Under the pieces are notes generated by a model. That model was not told where the DNA came from, ran no database searches, and saw only the letters and a list, made by a program, of their open reading frames with translations. Below, piece after piece: positions 9,635 to 21,114 of a stretch of DNA of 64,000 bases; the first letter of the stretch is position 1; each line of letters begins with the position of its first letter. Source of the DNA: Tubulanus polymorphus (taxonomy: Eukaryota > Nemertea > Palaeonemertea > Tubulaniformes > Tubulanidae). Position numbers and translations under genes: made by a program. Where the stretch lies: positions 8,241,414-8,305,413 of the forward strand of contig NC_134034.1 of the NCBI RefSeq assembly GCF_964204645.1, written 5' to 3'.

Positions 9635-10669
9635 ATGGCATCGACAAAGATTCCTCAGTCTACTATCAGTCCCCTTTATGACGGGCATTTCTGTCCAAGA
9701 AACTCGTTCAATGCCGGAATCTACCTTTTCAATGTGTTTGGGGTTGGGTGTATGTGCGTTATAGGATTTACTTGCAACGTCCTAACTGTTTTCACAATCA
9801 ATCGTTTTCAAAACCGCAGTGTTTCCATATACCTCATCCAGGTACTATCTGTTATTGATGTCAGTTATCTTATAGCATGTTTTATATACTTCACATTACG
9901 TTTTGGGGTATATTACCTAATGAAAGGGGAAATGGCCTTACGACTTGAAGGCCGCAACATCTATCCGGGTTTCTATTACATCGCATTAGACATATATTTT
10001 GCCACGCTGCAAGTTCGCAATCAGTTTGTGGCAGTTGTTTCCACTGACCGTTTTATCAATGTGTTCTTCCCGTTCTTAGCTCGGCGTCATCTCAATCGAA
10101 GGAAATATAATATTCTCATCGTTTGCATCATAATTTTTGCTATCATTTGTCGCTATTCACGATATATCCCACTGACAAAGTTTACTCTTGATCGTGTCAA
10201 TATTTGTGACCATTCTCTTGAACTTTCTGTTCGACGTGCCCCTATTTTCCCACCGAAAGGACCATTTGATACTTACATTGTAGCTAAAAACTACGAAATC
10301 CTTGTAGCTTACGGTCCATTAGGCACTATTCTATTATCAAATTTTCTTATCTTGTTAAAAATACGTTCAGCGACGAAAAAACGTGCGGCAATTGCCAAAA
10401 AAGGCGAGAAACACGATAACACTGCGACGCAAATGGTTTTTATTATTGTTGCCATTTTTCTAATCTGCGAAGGTGCTCCAACTATAGATCGAATTATCAC
10501 AAATTTTGGAGTAAGTGCCACCAATTCACCGTTTATTCTCGGACTACGTAAAGTGTCACTTTATTTTACAATTCTAGACTCAATTCTCAATTTTTTCGTT
10601 TATGTTGCAGTGAATAATCTATTCAGAAATACATTACTTCTCATGATGAGAAAAAAATATCGAGGTTGA
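9635..10669 (+). CDS. Rhodopsin-class (class A) GPCR, single exon
   Basis: Predicted seven-transmembrane receptor of 344 residues. The ATG at 9635 is used; the open frame extends ten codons upstream without an ATG. Visible landmarks: TM1 with Asn at about 48 (GFTCNV); TM2 with Asp at about 75 (LSVIDVSYL); TM3 end with DRF at about 138-140 in place of DRY; a Cys in extracellular loop 2 (about 191); a basic intracellular loop 3 (KKRAAIAKKGEKH); TM6; and TM7 with DSILNFFVY (about 315-323) in place of NPxxY. TM6 lacks the usual CWxP. This style resembles invertebrate FMRFamide/neuropeptide-receptor-like orphan GPCRs, many of them intronless. Ligand unknown; plasma membrane location and G-protein coupling are inferred from the family. 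Confidence 0.85.
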   Translation: MASTKIPQSTISPLYDGHFCPRNSFNAGIYLFNVFGVGCMCVIGFTCNVLTVFTINRFQNRSVSIYLIQVLSVIDVSYLIACFIYFTLRFGVYYLMKGEMALRLEGRNIYPGFYYIALDIYFATLQVRNQFVAVVSTDRFINVFFPFLARRHLNRRKYNILIVCIIIFAIICRYSRYIPLTKFTLDRVNICDHSLELSVRRAPIFPPKGPFDTYIVAKNYEILVAYGPLGTILLSNFLILLKIRSATKKRAAIAKKGEKHDNTATQMVFIIVAIFLICEGAPTIDRIITNFGVSATNSPFILGLRKVSLYFTILDSILNFFVYVAVNNLFRNTLLLMMRKKYRG

Positions 10670-13159
10670 TCACATCAATTTCATTGAGCCTAGTGCCCTC
10701 TAGGCCGTCTTCAAGTATAAAAGGCCCATCATCTGTCAGACATGGCAGTATCTCTGAACCCATGGAGCAGTCAAGAGCTCCAGCATTGAAACTGGAATTT
10801 CCCTAATATCTCTGTCAGTTAACCGATTCGGACCCTCCTTTTTGTCAGGGATAAGTTGAAACATGTAATATAGTCATATCTATGGCTTAAAATTTAGTTT
10901 AAGCCCTCCTTCATGCATAAATTAGCAATTTACTTAGTGCATTCTTCAAATTTTCAAATCTTTGAATGACAAGCTGGGAGGAGTTATTCACCTCACCACA
11001 GAGAGCACAGTGACCTGTAGTCATAAACCTATATAAAAAAACAGTTGCAGCTCTCTAGTGCGTAATTTTGGGGGTTACAAAACTTTTAACCTGAAAGTTG
11101 TATCAAACAGAAAATTTATATATCATCTAAACTCCTCATCAGTAACAATGTGTGAAAATTTCATCAAAATCGGACAAAAATTGAATAAATTGAAAATACA
11201 GATTTTATGCTCAACTCCATTATTACTGGAGGAATTCTTATCAAAAAACATCTACAAAATCAGCGAATTCTAATTAAGAAGAATACTATGACCAAAATGA
11301 TATCAAACATATACGAAAGAAAATTAACTTTAATAAATTCTTTGATGCCTGCGAAAAAATGTAGAATTTCTGGTATAAGCTAATGTGGAATTGCAAATTT
11401 AAAATCGAAGTTTTAAGAAATTTCGGGAATTATGAGATTTGGCGATTGGGTAGATGATACAGTCTTCGACTGGTCTAATTAAAAAAAAAAAATGGTCAAC
11501 TTGTGACTTCGATTCACTTTTGCCTCTAAGCTGGTCTGCAACTTCATTGCCTCCATGGTTGAAGAAAGAGCTCTTCTGATGTCTGCTTCATCATGACTTT
11601 GAGCATATCGTGTAGCCAGCCAGCCCGGTCCTGGGGCCCGGTCTGGCTGTCACTTGATATCCTAGACTTGAGTCTGGGTTGAAGTAGACATTGTCATTTA
11701 AATAACTTTTTCATGTTATTTTGTATGAATTACCCGTGTGTCTTGTATTTTCTTATTCTAAAATTTGTAAATGTATTGATTTTTGGAATTTTATCCCGGA
11801 ACTTCAATGTAATAAGGATCAATAAAGTATTGAATTGAATTGTCACCTTATACACATGTCATCAGTGGACGCGGAGCCGTATATGACAGCTATGCTATTA
11901 TAAATTGCTAATCTCATGAAACCTGCATACGTCTAATATCGAACATATTTTCTAAAACATTTGAATATTGAAATTATTTTACACGTTTTTATATAGACCG
12001 CTTGTAGCCGCCGATGAAATTCACGCCAGCCCAACTCAGATCGTAGATAGCTTCGTCATTCCACTAGCATTCCCATGTCAGGGTCTGACTTATATATCAG
12101 ACTTCCAAATCGTGTATACATCCGCCATTTAACCGAATAATCCGATTTACTTATCATTTCTATCTATCCCTGCCGCTCCTGATATAATCATACATCCTTT
12201 ACTATTACAATACGTCTTCTCATGATATTCGATGCGATATAACATTTCGACGTTCAAATAGAGGTCATTATATAATCCCAGGGAGCCATTCTACATCTTT
12301 ATCAATAATATTTTGCCAAATAGCTTGTATGTGTACACATAAACCTGTGACGTTTTGCACATCGATTTACGGTTGTCGTTTGTAAAATGACGCTGAATGG
12401 TTATCATTGTTTAGGTTTCATAATGGTAACGTTTTATAAGGCGTCAAAAAAGTTTTTTTTATGTGTCACTGTGATACTGTGTGATACTGGTGTGAGCCAG
12501 ATGTGTTCCAGTTAACACTTTAAACAAACTACCGCTTGCTAGTTGCTAGTGGGATGTGGCCTGCACTGCAAATCTCAAGTACCAACCGGTGGGTTTTTGG
12601 ACCTCCATTTGAGTCGGCCGATTTTTTACCGTATGTGTGCGATATCCACAAATCATGGTTACAAATGTCCTTATTCCACAGATTCTTCAATGTTGTCCTC
12701 TTTTGCGCATAATGAATACAGAAAACCGCGAATGAAATTCTATAGAACGACACCGAAATAACGATCGATATTTTCTAAATCCAGACAAGAAAACAAAATT
12801 TAATATAATGGAGTCGATTTTGGCCAGTCTCAACTTTTAATGAAACTGACTTTTATCAGAACGACAGATTGAATGATAGCTTCGAAAAGTAGATTAAGGA
12901 AAACTTCCGACTCAACAAACGTTCATATTTAATAGATAAACTGAAACGAGCAGAAACAGCTTACGATTCGTGGACCCAGTACAATACGGCTCAAATTTGC
13001 TGTTTTTCATTAATAATACGGGCAATAATAAAACCAATCAGAAGCCGCAATTAGTTCTTCACATTTTAGGGGTAGAAATCGATTGACTGTGGTTTAAAAT
13101 TTTTCCACGACAGGATGTTTTGTTATAGTAAAGGCCTATAAGCTTAAAACCAAAGATTA
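10670..13159. other. Intergenic, no gene recognised
   Basis: No credible CDS is seen. The only stretch with structure is 11470-11850, which ends in an AATAAA (11821-11826) followed by a TTGAATTGAATTG tail. That looks like the 3' end of a retroposon, or a distant poly(A) site for the GPCR. Overlapping 72-74-codon ORFs near 12530-12760 on both strands look like chance. Confidence 0.45.
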
Positions 13160-13810
13160 CTTGACTATAACCGCGTTCACACGACAACTAGTTCCGGTCC
13201 AAATTTAGGCCGGACCAAATTTTGGTGAGCGTTCACACGGCGTTTTGACACGCGGTGATAAAATCGCTTGTCACCGGGCCAACAAGATGTCGCCATCTGC
13301 TAAATAATTAATTGCGCCTGGATGAAGTCTTGCTTCCATATTCCAAGTAGAGCAAGACATTCTTCATTTAACCAATTCGATCCTCTGTCAGGTTTATACA
13401 TTTTTGCGAATTCTATTTTATTCTACCATGCTGAAACTCTAAGTGTCGTTTAAACACGGTTTAAAGCACGGCAGTAAAACGGATGATGATCGCGATATAC
13501 CAATACGAATCCAAACATTTCCATTGAATAGGGAGGAAAAAGAGTACTTAAAAATAATTACATAAATGGTAATAAATCATTTAAAACTTAATAAACTGGA
13601 CTCATACTCTACCGCAGAGGTAACGACATCTACCTCAAGAGATTCAGAATTACGATTTAGACCGGACCTGGTACCAGTTTCTGTCCACACACTCTAAACT
13701 AGACCGGTCTAATTTGGAACGGTATTTTTGCCCGTGTGAACGCTTGGTCCGGTCTAAATTGGACCGGACCAAATTTAGACTGGTCTAAATTTCGTCGTGT
13801 GAATGCGCCT
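13160..13810. mobile_element. TIR element, about 650 bp, non-coding
   Basis: The ends are inverted: CGCGTTCACACGACAACTAG on the left matches GTCGTGTGAATGCGCC on the right. Subterminal sequences repeat CCGGACCAAATTT and CCGGTCTAAATT in both orientations, as in Harbinger-type or similar MITEs. No transposase is present. A shorter relative is at about 55080-55262. Confidence 0.7.
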
Positions 13811-14384
13811 TTTATGTCTTCGCTTGACCTTTTTGACAAATCTAGTGTAGGTCTAGGTCTAGGTCTGTAGATTGCACGCAGTAAAAAACATGATCAGCTC
13901 CGGAGCCCTACCTATAACTGAATACATGTGGATATTATACACAGTGGACTTAAGGTGATATTGTACCAATTTGACCACTGTGCCGCACCAAAAAAAAGAA
14001 AACCCTGTTTCTCGAGCCCGACCAATCCAATATCATCTTGGAAATAACATAGAATTGCCTATCAACCCTATATAAAAATTGGTTTGGACTTGACATTACA
14101 CTGAAAATGAAAACTTTCGCGGCTTCGCCTCTGTGTGTTCAGTGTGCATTAACGATGCACACAGGACAGCGAGTGAGGTGTGGAATTAGCGCGGGTCTCT
14201 CAATAAACGATCGGACAATAAGATCGGACGGTCTCAGATTGCACCAGAATGCGCCTGCTTGCACAAAATTTAAAAAAATGTTATTCCTTAAAACAAACTC
14301 CCCATAAAAAATCCTGGGGAAGCCCATGTTTATTCACAACATCCATATATATCTCCACTTTCTTGCTGTGGCGTAAAGAATAAA
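13811..14384. other. No recognised feature
   Basis: This is intergenic DNA downstream of the DUS3L 3' end. Overlapping 62-66-codon ORFs on both strands near 14107-14327 have no supporting feature. Confidence 0.4.
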
Positions 14385-15957
14385 ACTAGGGGTCCAGGGA
14401 CACCATGCACACTTGGAAGTGGTTTCAAATGCTCAACAACCTAACAATTTCATTATTCAACGCCCCCATCCAATGACCTTAAAAAAATTCAAAATGAACT
14501 TGGAAATGACCACACAACATGTCAGCATCTATGATTTCGAAATTGATTGTGGTAACCAAATATGCCTAGAAACCACTATAATATGGAAACACTAAGTAAT
14601 TCTACTATACAACGCCCCCTGATGACTATATGCAATGCCCAATGACTTTGAAACTAACCATAATCATAGAACAAGTCATGAGCTACAACTTTTCAATCGA
14701 TCATGGTAACAAAATGTGCCTAGGTGCCAATATAATAAGGAAATATTATGTTATTGTATTGTTCCATGCCCCCTGGTGGCCATATACCAAAACCAATGAC
14801 CTTGAATCTCACCACAATTATAGAACATGTCATGAGCTACAACTTTCAAATTGATCGTGGTAACAAAATATGCATAGGTACGAATATGATATGGAAATAC
14901 TAGGTTATTGAATTGTTCAACGCCCCTTGGTGGCCATATACAAAATCAATGATCTTGAAAACTCACCACAATCATAGAACATGTCATGAGCTACAACTTT
15001 CCAATTGGTTGTGGTAACAAAATATGCATAGGTACAAATATAATATAGAAATACTAAGTTCTACTTTTCAATGAGCCCCGGTGACTACCGGTATATAGAA
15101 TAACTTATGACCTCGAAAATCACCACAATCATTGAATATGTCATGAGCTACAACTTTTCAAATTGATTGTAGTAACAAAATATGCATACGGTAGGTACAA
15201 ATATAATATAGAAATACTAAGTTATTGCATTGTTCAGTGCCCCTTGGTGGCCATACACAAAAACTAATGACCTTGAACCTCACCACAATCATAGAACACA
15301 TTATGAGCTACAACTTTCCAATTGATTGAGGCGACAAAATATGCTTAGGTATCAATATAATGTGGAAAATACTTTTTTCCACCAACGAATGAGTACTGAC
15401 GACACCAAAATGGCTGCCAATTGCGTCATTATTGGCTGATCAAAAAATACCTGTTTCAGGTATAAAAGATCCCTTTTCAAAGAATACCCATCACAAATTG
15501 CAATGAAAAATGGCAAACCATTCGGAAGTTGCAGGACTCAGAATTCAGGCCAAAATTGACATTTTTGGGCACAAAAAAGGTCAAAGGACGACCATCTTGA
15601 GTCCGATCGACCCAATTTTTTCTCATGCTTATGGGCCCTCGGGGGATACAAATATATCTGAAAGATCAAGGTAATTAATAAAAGTGTCTTCAAAATTTCC
15701 CTCGAAAACTTCAAAAATGTGTAAAAAGTGCCGAATTTGGCGAACAACAATGGATGCCGATCGGCCATCTTAAATCTGACAGGGCCAGTTTTTGGGTTGA
15801 ACATGTGTCTAGGGTAGATGCATGTACAAGCTAAATATCAAGACATTACCCAGAAGCATCTTCAAAACTTCCCAAAATAACTGGATTCCGTCTACGGACG
15901 GACGGACGAAAAGTGAATGCAATAGCCCGCTGGGACTAAAGTCCCAAGCGGGCTAAA
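14385..15957 (+). mobile_element. Helentron-like family, copy A (longest)
   Basis: This 1.57-kb interspersed element starts ACTAGGGGTCCAGGGACACC and ends in a near-perfect hairpin (AGCCCGCTGGGAC / GTCCCAAGCGGGCT) followed by AAAA. The 5' half contains about five diverged 170-base repeats, each with CACCACAATCATAGAACATG-like and AACAAAATATGC segments. The 3' half is unique and ends in GGACGGACGGACG followed by the hairpin. No ORF is conserved. The 12 bases GCCCACTTGGGA near the 5' end (seen intact in copies E and F) complement the right arm of the 3' hairpin. That is an asymmetric terminal inverted repeat, a Helentron/Helitron2 feature. The class assignment is inference. Confidence 0.7.
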
Positions 15958-15982
15958 AAGCCTATAATTTGGAGAGATTGCT

Positions 15983-15988
15983 TTTATT
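15983..15988 (-). terminator. DUS3L: Probable DUS3L poly(A) signal
   Basis: AATAAA on the minus strand, about 160 bases after the DUS3L stop codon, gives a 3' UTR of ordinary length. It lies just outside the end of Helentron-like copy A. Confidence 0.55.
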
Positions 15989-16149
15989 TCAAATAATACA
16001 TGCAGCACAAATTCAAAAGTCGAAATAGATTTACAGTGATTTAGGAGAGGTAATTAAATACAATATAATTAATCTACATACACTGTACAACAAAAACTGT
16101 AGCAATTCTTCCATAATACATGATGACATAACAGACTGAAATGGTGAAG

Positions 16150-16222
16150 CTATTTATACGCATTTGCCTTGTGTTTTGGAAGGAACGTGAAATCATCAGG
16201 CACAGGACCAAGAAACATCTCA
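16150..16222 (-). CDS. DUS3L: DUS3L, last coding exon
   Basis: The acceptor TTTACAG precedes the exon. It encodes EMFLGPVPDDFTFLPKHKANAY, then Lys and TAG. The C-terminal FLPKHKANAYK is the conserved end of DUS3L. The first base completes the Ser codon begun by the exon ending at 19338. Confidence 0.93.
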
Positions 16223-16363
16223 CTGTAAATAAAATGTTTGAATAATTTTTGTAAGAGATATGGAATCATTACCCCGTGATCATTCACATGTTGTATGCAT
16301 GCCATCTTTGCTCATACAGTTTTATGCTGCATACGATGCATTTAGCCCTCAAAATATATCTTC

Positions 16364-16906
16364 AACAAGGCAATTTGATACTACGTATCCCCCGCGATAG
16401 CCAGTAGGGAATGACCCCTGAAGACACTGATTTTTAATATCGAAAAATTATGAGTGTATCCAGGGATAACCATACTATGAAATATCATTGTCTTGCTATC
16501 AATGGTTATTTAAGAATTGAGTTTACAGGGTTTTAGGCAAAAGACCGCCACCAACCTGGACCTTTGACCCTAGAACCCCAAAATCACTAAGGCATAACCT
16601 CTCCCCAGGGGTAATCATACTATGAAGTAGCATTGTTCTGTTATCCATGGTTCTTCTTGAATCATGTTTACAAGGTTCCAAATGAATGACCTGAAGTGAC
16701 CTTGACCTTTGATCCTCGGACCCCAAATTTAATAGGGCACATCCTCTCCTTAGGGGTAGTCATACCGTGTAATATCATAGTGTGTAATATCAATGGTTCT
16801 TCTAGAATCGCGTTCACAAGCTGATGCGGACGGACGGACGTACAGACGACGGATAATCACTCTTACCCATCAGCTCCGCTGACCTTCGGTCACAGCGGAG
16901 CTAAAA
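16364..16906 (+). mobile_element. Second hairpin-ended repeat family, copy 1
   Basis: This 0.54-kb element contains CCCCCGCGATAGCCAGTAGG near its start and three related 100-base blocks (TGACCTTGACCTTTGA, CATACTATGAAATA...). It ends GCGGACGGACGGACG, a 25-base spacer, and the hairpin AGCTCCGCTG / CAGCGGAGCT plus AAAA. A relative is at 47158-47823. The design matches the Helentron-like family but the sequence differs. It lies inside the last DUS3L intron. Confidence 0.6.
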
Positions 16907-17410
16907 ATTTGTCTAAGACTGCAGTCTGTAGGACGGGAACAAGCTACCACGTCCCTATTTCACACATCAAAATGACTGTGGCAGCCATCTTGGATGACCA
17001 ATACATGCCAAAAACAATAGGGGTCATCCTTGTCACATCTAAGACAAACACACCATGTCAAAAGAAAATCAACCAAAAACTTAAGCCTTTAGAGCGGGAA
17101 CAACATCTGCACGCCCGCCAGCTCGAACGTAGGTAACAGGCTACGACAATATTCTCGCGTCCTAGGGCCGAGGGGTAATAAATAATCGAAGCGGAGCGGG
17201 ACCCACCCTTAGATGAAACGGTCGCACCGTATAAATGCACTTGAATATTTCTACACCTCACTAATCTTGTGAAAAACAACAATGAGCATAAAATTCACCA
17301 TATACGCCATGTGTGTGTCCAACAGGAGTATATTTAATCCTAGGCAGGTTAGGCATCATGTCATACAGGTAACTTATCTGATGGTAATATCTGGTAAGGC
17401 CTGACTGGTA

Positions 17411-17535
17411 TGGGAGCGTCCAGAAATTACGTACCTCAAAATCTCCCATTTTTTCTGAAACCCCCTCCCCCTTGTACCACCTTTGTACCAAATTCACTGA
17501 CCCCCTCATAGGTACGTACCATGGTACCCATGACC
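17411..17535. repeat. MITE fragment, GGGAGCGTCC terminus
   Basis: It begins GGGAGCGTCCAGAAATTACG and carries C-rich and TTGTACCACC segments. An inverted relative, ending TACGTAATTTTTGGACGCTC, is at about 19125-19251. The two may be separate copies, or one element split by later insertions between them. Confidence 0.5.
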
Positions 17536-17860
17536 ACCCCCCCCAATTATATCGATGCAAAGAACACAAATCAAAACTAAATATAAACTAGGGGTCCAAG
17601 GACACCATGCCCACTTGGGAAGTGGTTTCAAATGCTCAACAATCTAACAATTTCAATACATAACACATCCTGGTGACCATAGACTCAGAATTCTGGCCAA
17701 AATTGACATTTTTAGACACTAAAAAAGGTCATAGGATGGCCATTTTGAGTCCGATCGACCCAATTTTTGTTTTGCTGCTGGGCCCTTGGTAGATTCAAAT
17801 ATATACATAAGATCAAGGTAATTGATCAAATCATCTTCAAAATTTCCTTCAAAAACTTAA

Positions 17861-18729
17861 ACAAGAGCCCCAAGGGGCACTATGGCCAGCCTGTCAGCTT
17901 TTCATAATGGCAAATGATGATGCATTTTGTGGGTTAAATTTGTCAAAATACATTCCCAGCCTGCCCTCAGAGTCAATATCTAATAATTTACACAATTCAA
18001 TCGTAGAATACAAAAGTAGCACACGACAGCGACTGGATCTGGCAGGAACAAATACCTCAAATCTTTTCCCTTGGTCTTATTGATTTTAATGCGGAATAAT
18101 ATTTAATTTGCTCAATAAAACAAAATTGAATTGGATTTGATTTTTTATTTGTTCAATAAAGTAAAATTGAATTGGATTTTATATTTTTTATTGCGGAATA
18201 AAATTTGATTGAATTTGTAGTTTCAGCACATGGCTAACTAGCATATCAAGGTCATCTATCCGATTTAAGAAAAAGCTATTTTTCCCGGAAAATGGTCAAT
18301 TTGATATTTTCCGTAGTGCTAATAAAAATATTCTTCCCAAAAACCAAATCAACTAAAGCTTTCACAGAAATCGATCTTGAAATACAATTTTAGATCTTAA
18401 AAAAAACCCGGAAGTAAAACGGTAGACAATACCGCGGGTTTACGTGAACACCTGCTGATTTCTGCGGCTATGCCAATCATAGAGGAGTCTTTCCTTTCTG
18501 ATTGGCTTTTCAAAACCAATACTTTTTGCGATCAGATATTCAAGAAAAAAGCTCATATAAATTTTAACGAGGCCCTCTTTCAAAATTCAGCTACGTAGAG
18601 TTTGGAGAATGGATAATGCTTTAATGAATGATTTGTATGAATATATGCTCAGTGGCAATGTAAAAGAGCCCTTACTCTGGAAACCATATCATTTAAATTC
18701 GCTCCATTTGTATAGTAATAGGCTCAGCC
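17861..18729 (+). repeat. Repeat family with promoter-like block and short ORF, copy 1
   Basis: It starts ACAAGAGCCCCAAGGGGCAC and is nested in a Helentron-like copy. A second copy starts at 55441. Both contain the same AT-rich stretch, a pair of inverted CCAAT boxes (18473 and 18501), a CATATAAATTT TATA-like box (about 18554) and then a short ORF. Whether this is a mobile element or a captured gene 5' end is unknown. Confidence 0.6.
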
Positions 18730-18743
18730 TACGGCCATCTTGA
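18609..18743 (+). CDS. Short ORF (44 aa) in repeat family, copy 1
   Basis: It starts about 55 bases after a TATA-like box and encodes MDNALMN then DLYEYML, followed by a Leu/Trp-containing segment. It runs out of the repeat near residue 37. The copy at 56657 shares the first 15 residues, with one Asp-to-Glu change and silent third-position changes, then frameshifts. Product not recognised; it may be a first exon or a chance ORF. Confidence 0.3.
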   Translation: MDNALMNDLYEYMLSGNVKEPLLWKPYHLNSLHLYSNRLSLRPS

Positions 18744-19124
18744 TTCTGACAGGGCCAATTTTTGGGCTGAAGATGTGTCTAGGGTAGATACATGTATAAA
18801 CCAAATATCAAGACATTACATTGAAGCGTCTTCAAAACTTCCCAAAATAACTGGATTCCGACTACGGACGGACGAACGGACGGACAACAGACGAAAAGTG
18901 AACGCAATAGCCTGCTCGGACTCAAGTCCCAAGTGGGCTAAAAATATAAATACCTGATTCCAACAAGTGCATGAAAGATCGATACAGTTACCTGGTATGG
19001 GGAATTCCCAGTTGAAGTCTACTACAAGTCACTTGAACAAGTCACTAAAAGCCGATAAAACACCAGTATCGGCTATTTTCATTTGAGTTTGGGTGCATAA
19101 AGTATGTCCCAAGATTGATTAATA

Positions 19125-19251
19125 CCCCACTCCCTGAAAGTATGTACCTTTTTTGCTGACCCCCTCCCCATGTACCACTTGTACCACCATGTACCAAAAT
19201 TCAGTAACCCCTCCCCCAATTCGAGGTACGTAATTTTTGGACGCTCCCTAT
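19125..19251. repeat. MITE fragment, inverted relative of 17411
   Basis: It ends GAGGTACGTAATTTTTGGAC followed by GCTCCC, the reverse complement of the terminus at 17411. Internal GACCCCCTCCCC and TGTACCA segments match as well. Confidence 0.5.
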
Positions 19252-19337
19252 AAATTCATCACAGAGATTCTCTTATTTTGACAATTGACTGTACATATTC
19301 ATCAAATATCAAGCAAAATGTGATCAAAATGTGAAAC

Positions 19338-19466
19338 CTTATCTTAACCCAATCTCCACAGTTAGCACTAGCAAACAAAGTCTCTAAATCATCACGTCCA
19401 ATATAATATGGCGGTCGCTCATTTATGCGTTGTGGTACTTGTTCCAGGATCCCAACCGGAACATAC
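19338..19466 (-). CDS. DUS3L: DUS3L exon encoding [10 protein letters not shown]...
   Basis: This 129-base exon encodes the conserved YVPVG(I/L)LE-x-(V/L)[11 protein letters not shown] region of the DUS3L C-terminal domain. Acceptor TATTCAAG is acceptable. The donor reads AG|GTTTCA, weaker than usual but in phase with the final exon (AG+T = Ser). Confidence 0.92.
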
Positions 19467-19469
19467 CTT

Positions 19470-20861
19470 GAATAGAAAAATAAGTACACATCTTTAATAT
19501 AGCTTCTGCCACCTTTAATGGTTTTTCTACCTTGCTGATTTAAATGCCTATACAATGAAGCATACAAAGTTTTCTGGAAATCAGTACCATCAGTAAAGTG
19601 TTGTTATCGTAAAGTGGCTTAATCATATAAAGATACAGACTATGACGAGGTGCATCTTTTATTTTCGTGACTTCAAGACATTTCGGCCTTCAAGCCTTCA
19701 TCAATTGAGAATTGAATTTAACGGTTGGAGCAACATAAGGAAACATTAAACGTGCAAATCAAATACAAAATATGATAAATTTAACATGAAAATGAATAGA
19801 TTAATAAGTATGCACATTTTAATACAGATATAATCTATGTATTATTCATAGTAGTAATAGTAATAATATTTTTTCATCCATTGTTTCCTTGGTCTTTGTG
19901 TTAGTTTTGTTGTTTTTTGGTAACTTTAAATGTTAATAAACGTGGGTTCATTTTTTCGGTGACATCGGTAAAAATTTCAGCTGTGACCTTACATAGTTGT
20001 ATTTTTCATTTCTTTCATTTCATACTCAGTATGTCGCGTTTCTTTTTGTCCTCCAAATTGTTTGATATTAAATCATGCTATTTGATAACTTTTAAATGCC
20101 GTTCATTTTTCGTTAATTTCCTCACTCCAGCATTCCACCTACTGCCGACTCCAAATGGATTTTGTTTCTTTTCCAAATTTCATGCCTTACCTGTGGTAGA
20201 AATTGTCCCAGTTATAAGGAAAATAATTTGATCACTAAATCTGTATTTTCAAATATTCAAGTTTTGTTCGATGTTGATGAAATTTTGACACGATATTATT
20301 GATAACTGATATTGATTTTAACCCCTTAAATATGCACTAGAGAGCGGCAAGTGTTTGTCGTTTTAATAGTATTATAACTATAGCCAGCCAGTAACTGTAA
20401 CTGTGCCAACTGCAATGCATGCATTGAAAGATTTGAAATTTGAACAAGATGCCAATGCATCCAAGCCAGCTTGCTCAAGGGCTAAGTAAAGTCACAGTCG
20501 GCTCTCTTGAATGAATGACATCAGGACCTAGTTTGGTAATGTGATGCCAGTTGACATATTCATATGAAATATGAAAGCTCTATCTGGAAAACTTTTTGAG
20601 TTGTACTAGTAATTTCAGAATCCTAAGTCATCCACCGATTACTTCATGACCGAGTCTGATCATGTGATCACAATTGGTAGAACACTATATCCGTGTTGAC
20701 GCGATGAGGAGAGAATCCCACAATGATAATAAATTGTCCGAAAATGAAACTTCGAGATAGTAGTTTATTTCAACGTTTCTACTATTATCCTAAAAGTCAT
20801 CTTCAGGAATAATGAGATACTACAAAAATTATGAGATATATATACAATCCAGAGACAAACA
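19470..20861. other. DUS3L intron, no recognised element
   Basis: AT-rich intronic DNA. A 104-codon ORF at 19917-20231 (+) has no domain or start context and is taken as chance. Confidence 0.45.
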
Positions 20862-21005
20862 GACTAATTCAAGTAATCAGAGATGATACAAACTAAAGGA
20901 AAATTAACATAGAAACAGTTACACCCTTTAATCTATTTTAGCGTGTAACTGTTTCTACGTTAATTTTCCTTTAGTTTGTATCATCTCTGATTACTTGAAT
21001 TAGTC
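20862..21005. repeat. Near-perfect 63-bp hairpin
   Basis: The arms at 20862-20924 and 20943-21005 pair at 62 of 63 positions around an 18-base loop (CCTTTAATCT...). Such identity implies a young foldback or snap-back duplication. The SINE begins about 110 bases to the right. Confidence 0.85.
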
Positions 21006-21114
21006 ATTGAATGCAATTGCAAGACCCTCTGATCTTAGAGCTCCAAGCTTTGATGCATGTACGCATGCAAAACGTCGCAAAGAGCGATGCCATCGTTGGT
21101 GTCACTGAGGCCGG

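Larger units (their letters stand above)
17587..18942 (+). mobile_element. Helentron-like family, copy B, interrupted
   Basis: The 5' end (ACTAGGGGTCCAAGGACACC) and 3' hairpin are present, but most of the 5' repeat block is deleted. An unrelated repeat (17861-18729) sits in the middle and replaces about 65 bases of the consensus seen in copy A. The copy lies in the last DUS3L intron. Confidence 0.7.

Noticed and set aside
19917-20231. 104-codon ORF
   Set aside because: T-rich intronic sequence giving Phe/Ser/Leu runs; no family resemblance.
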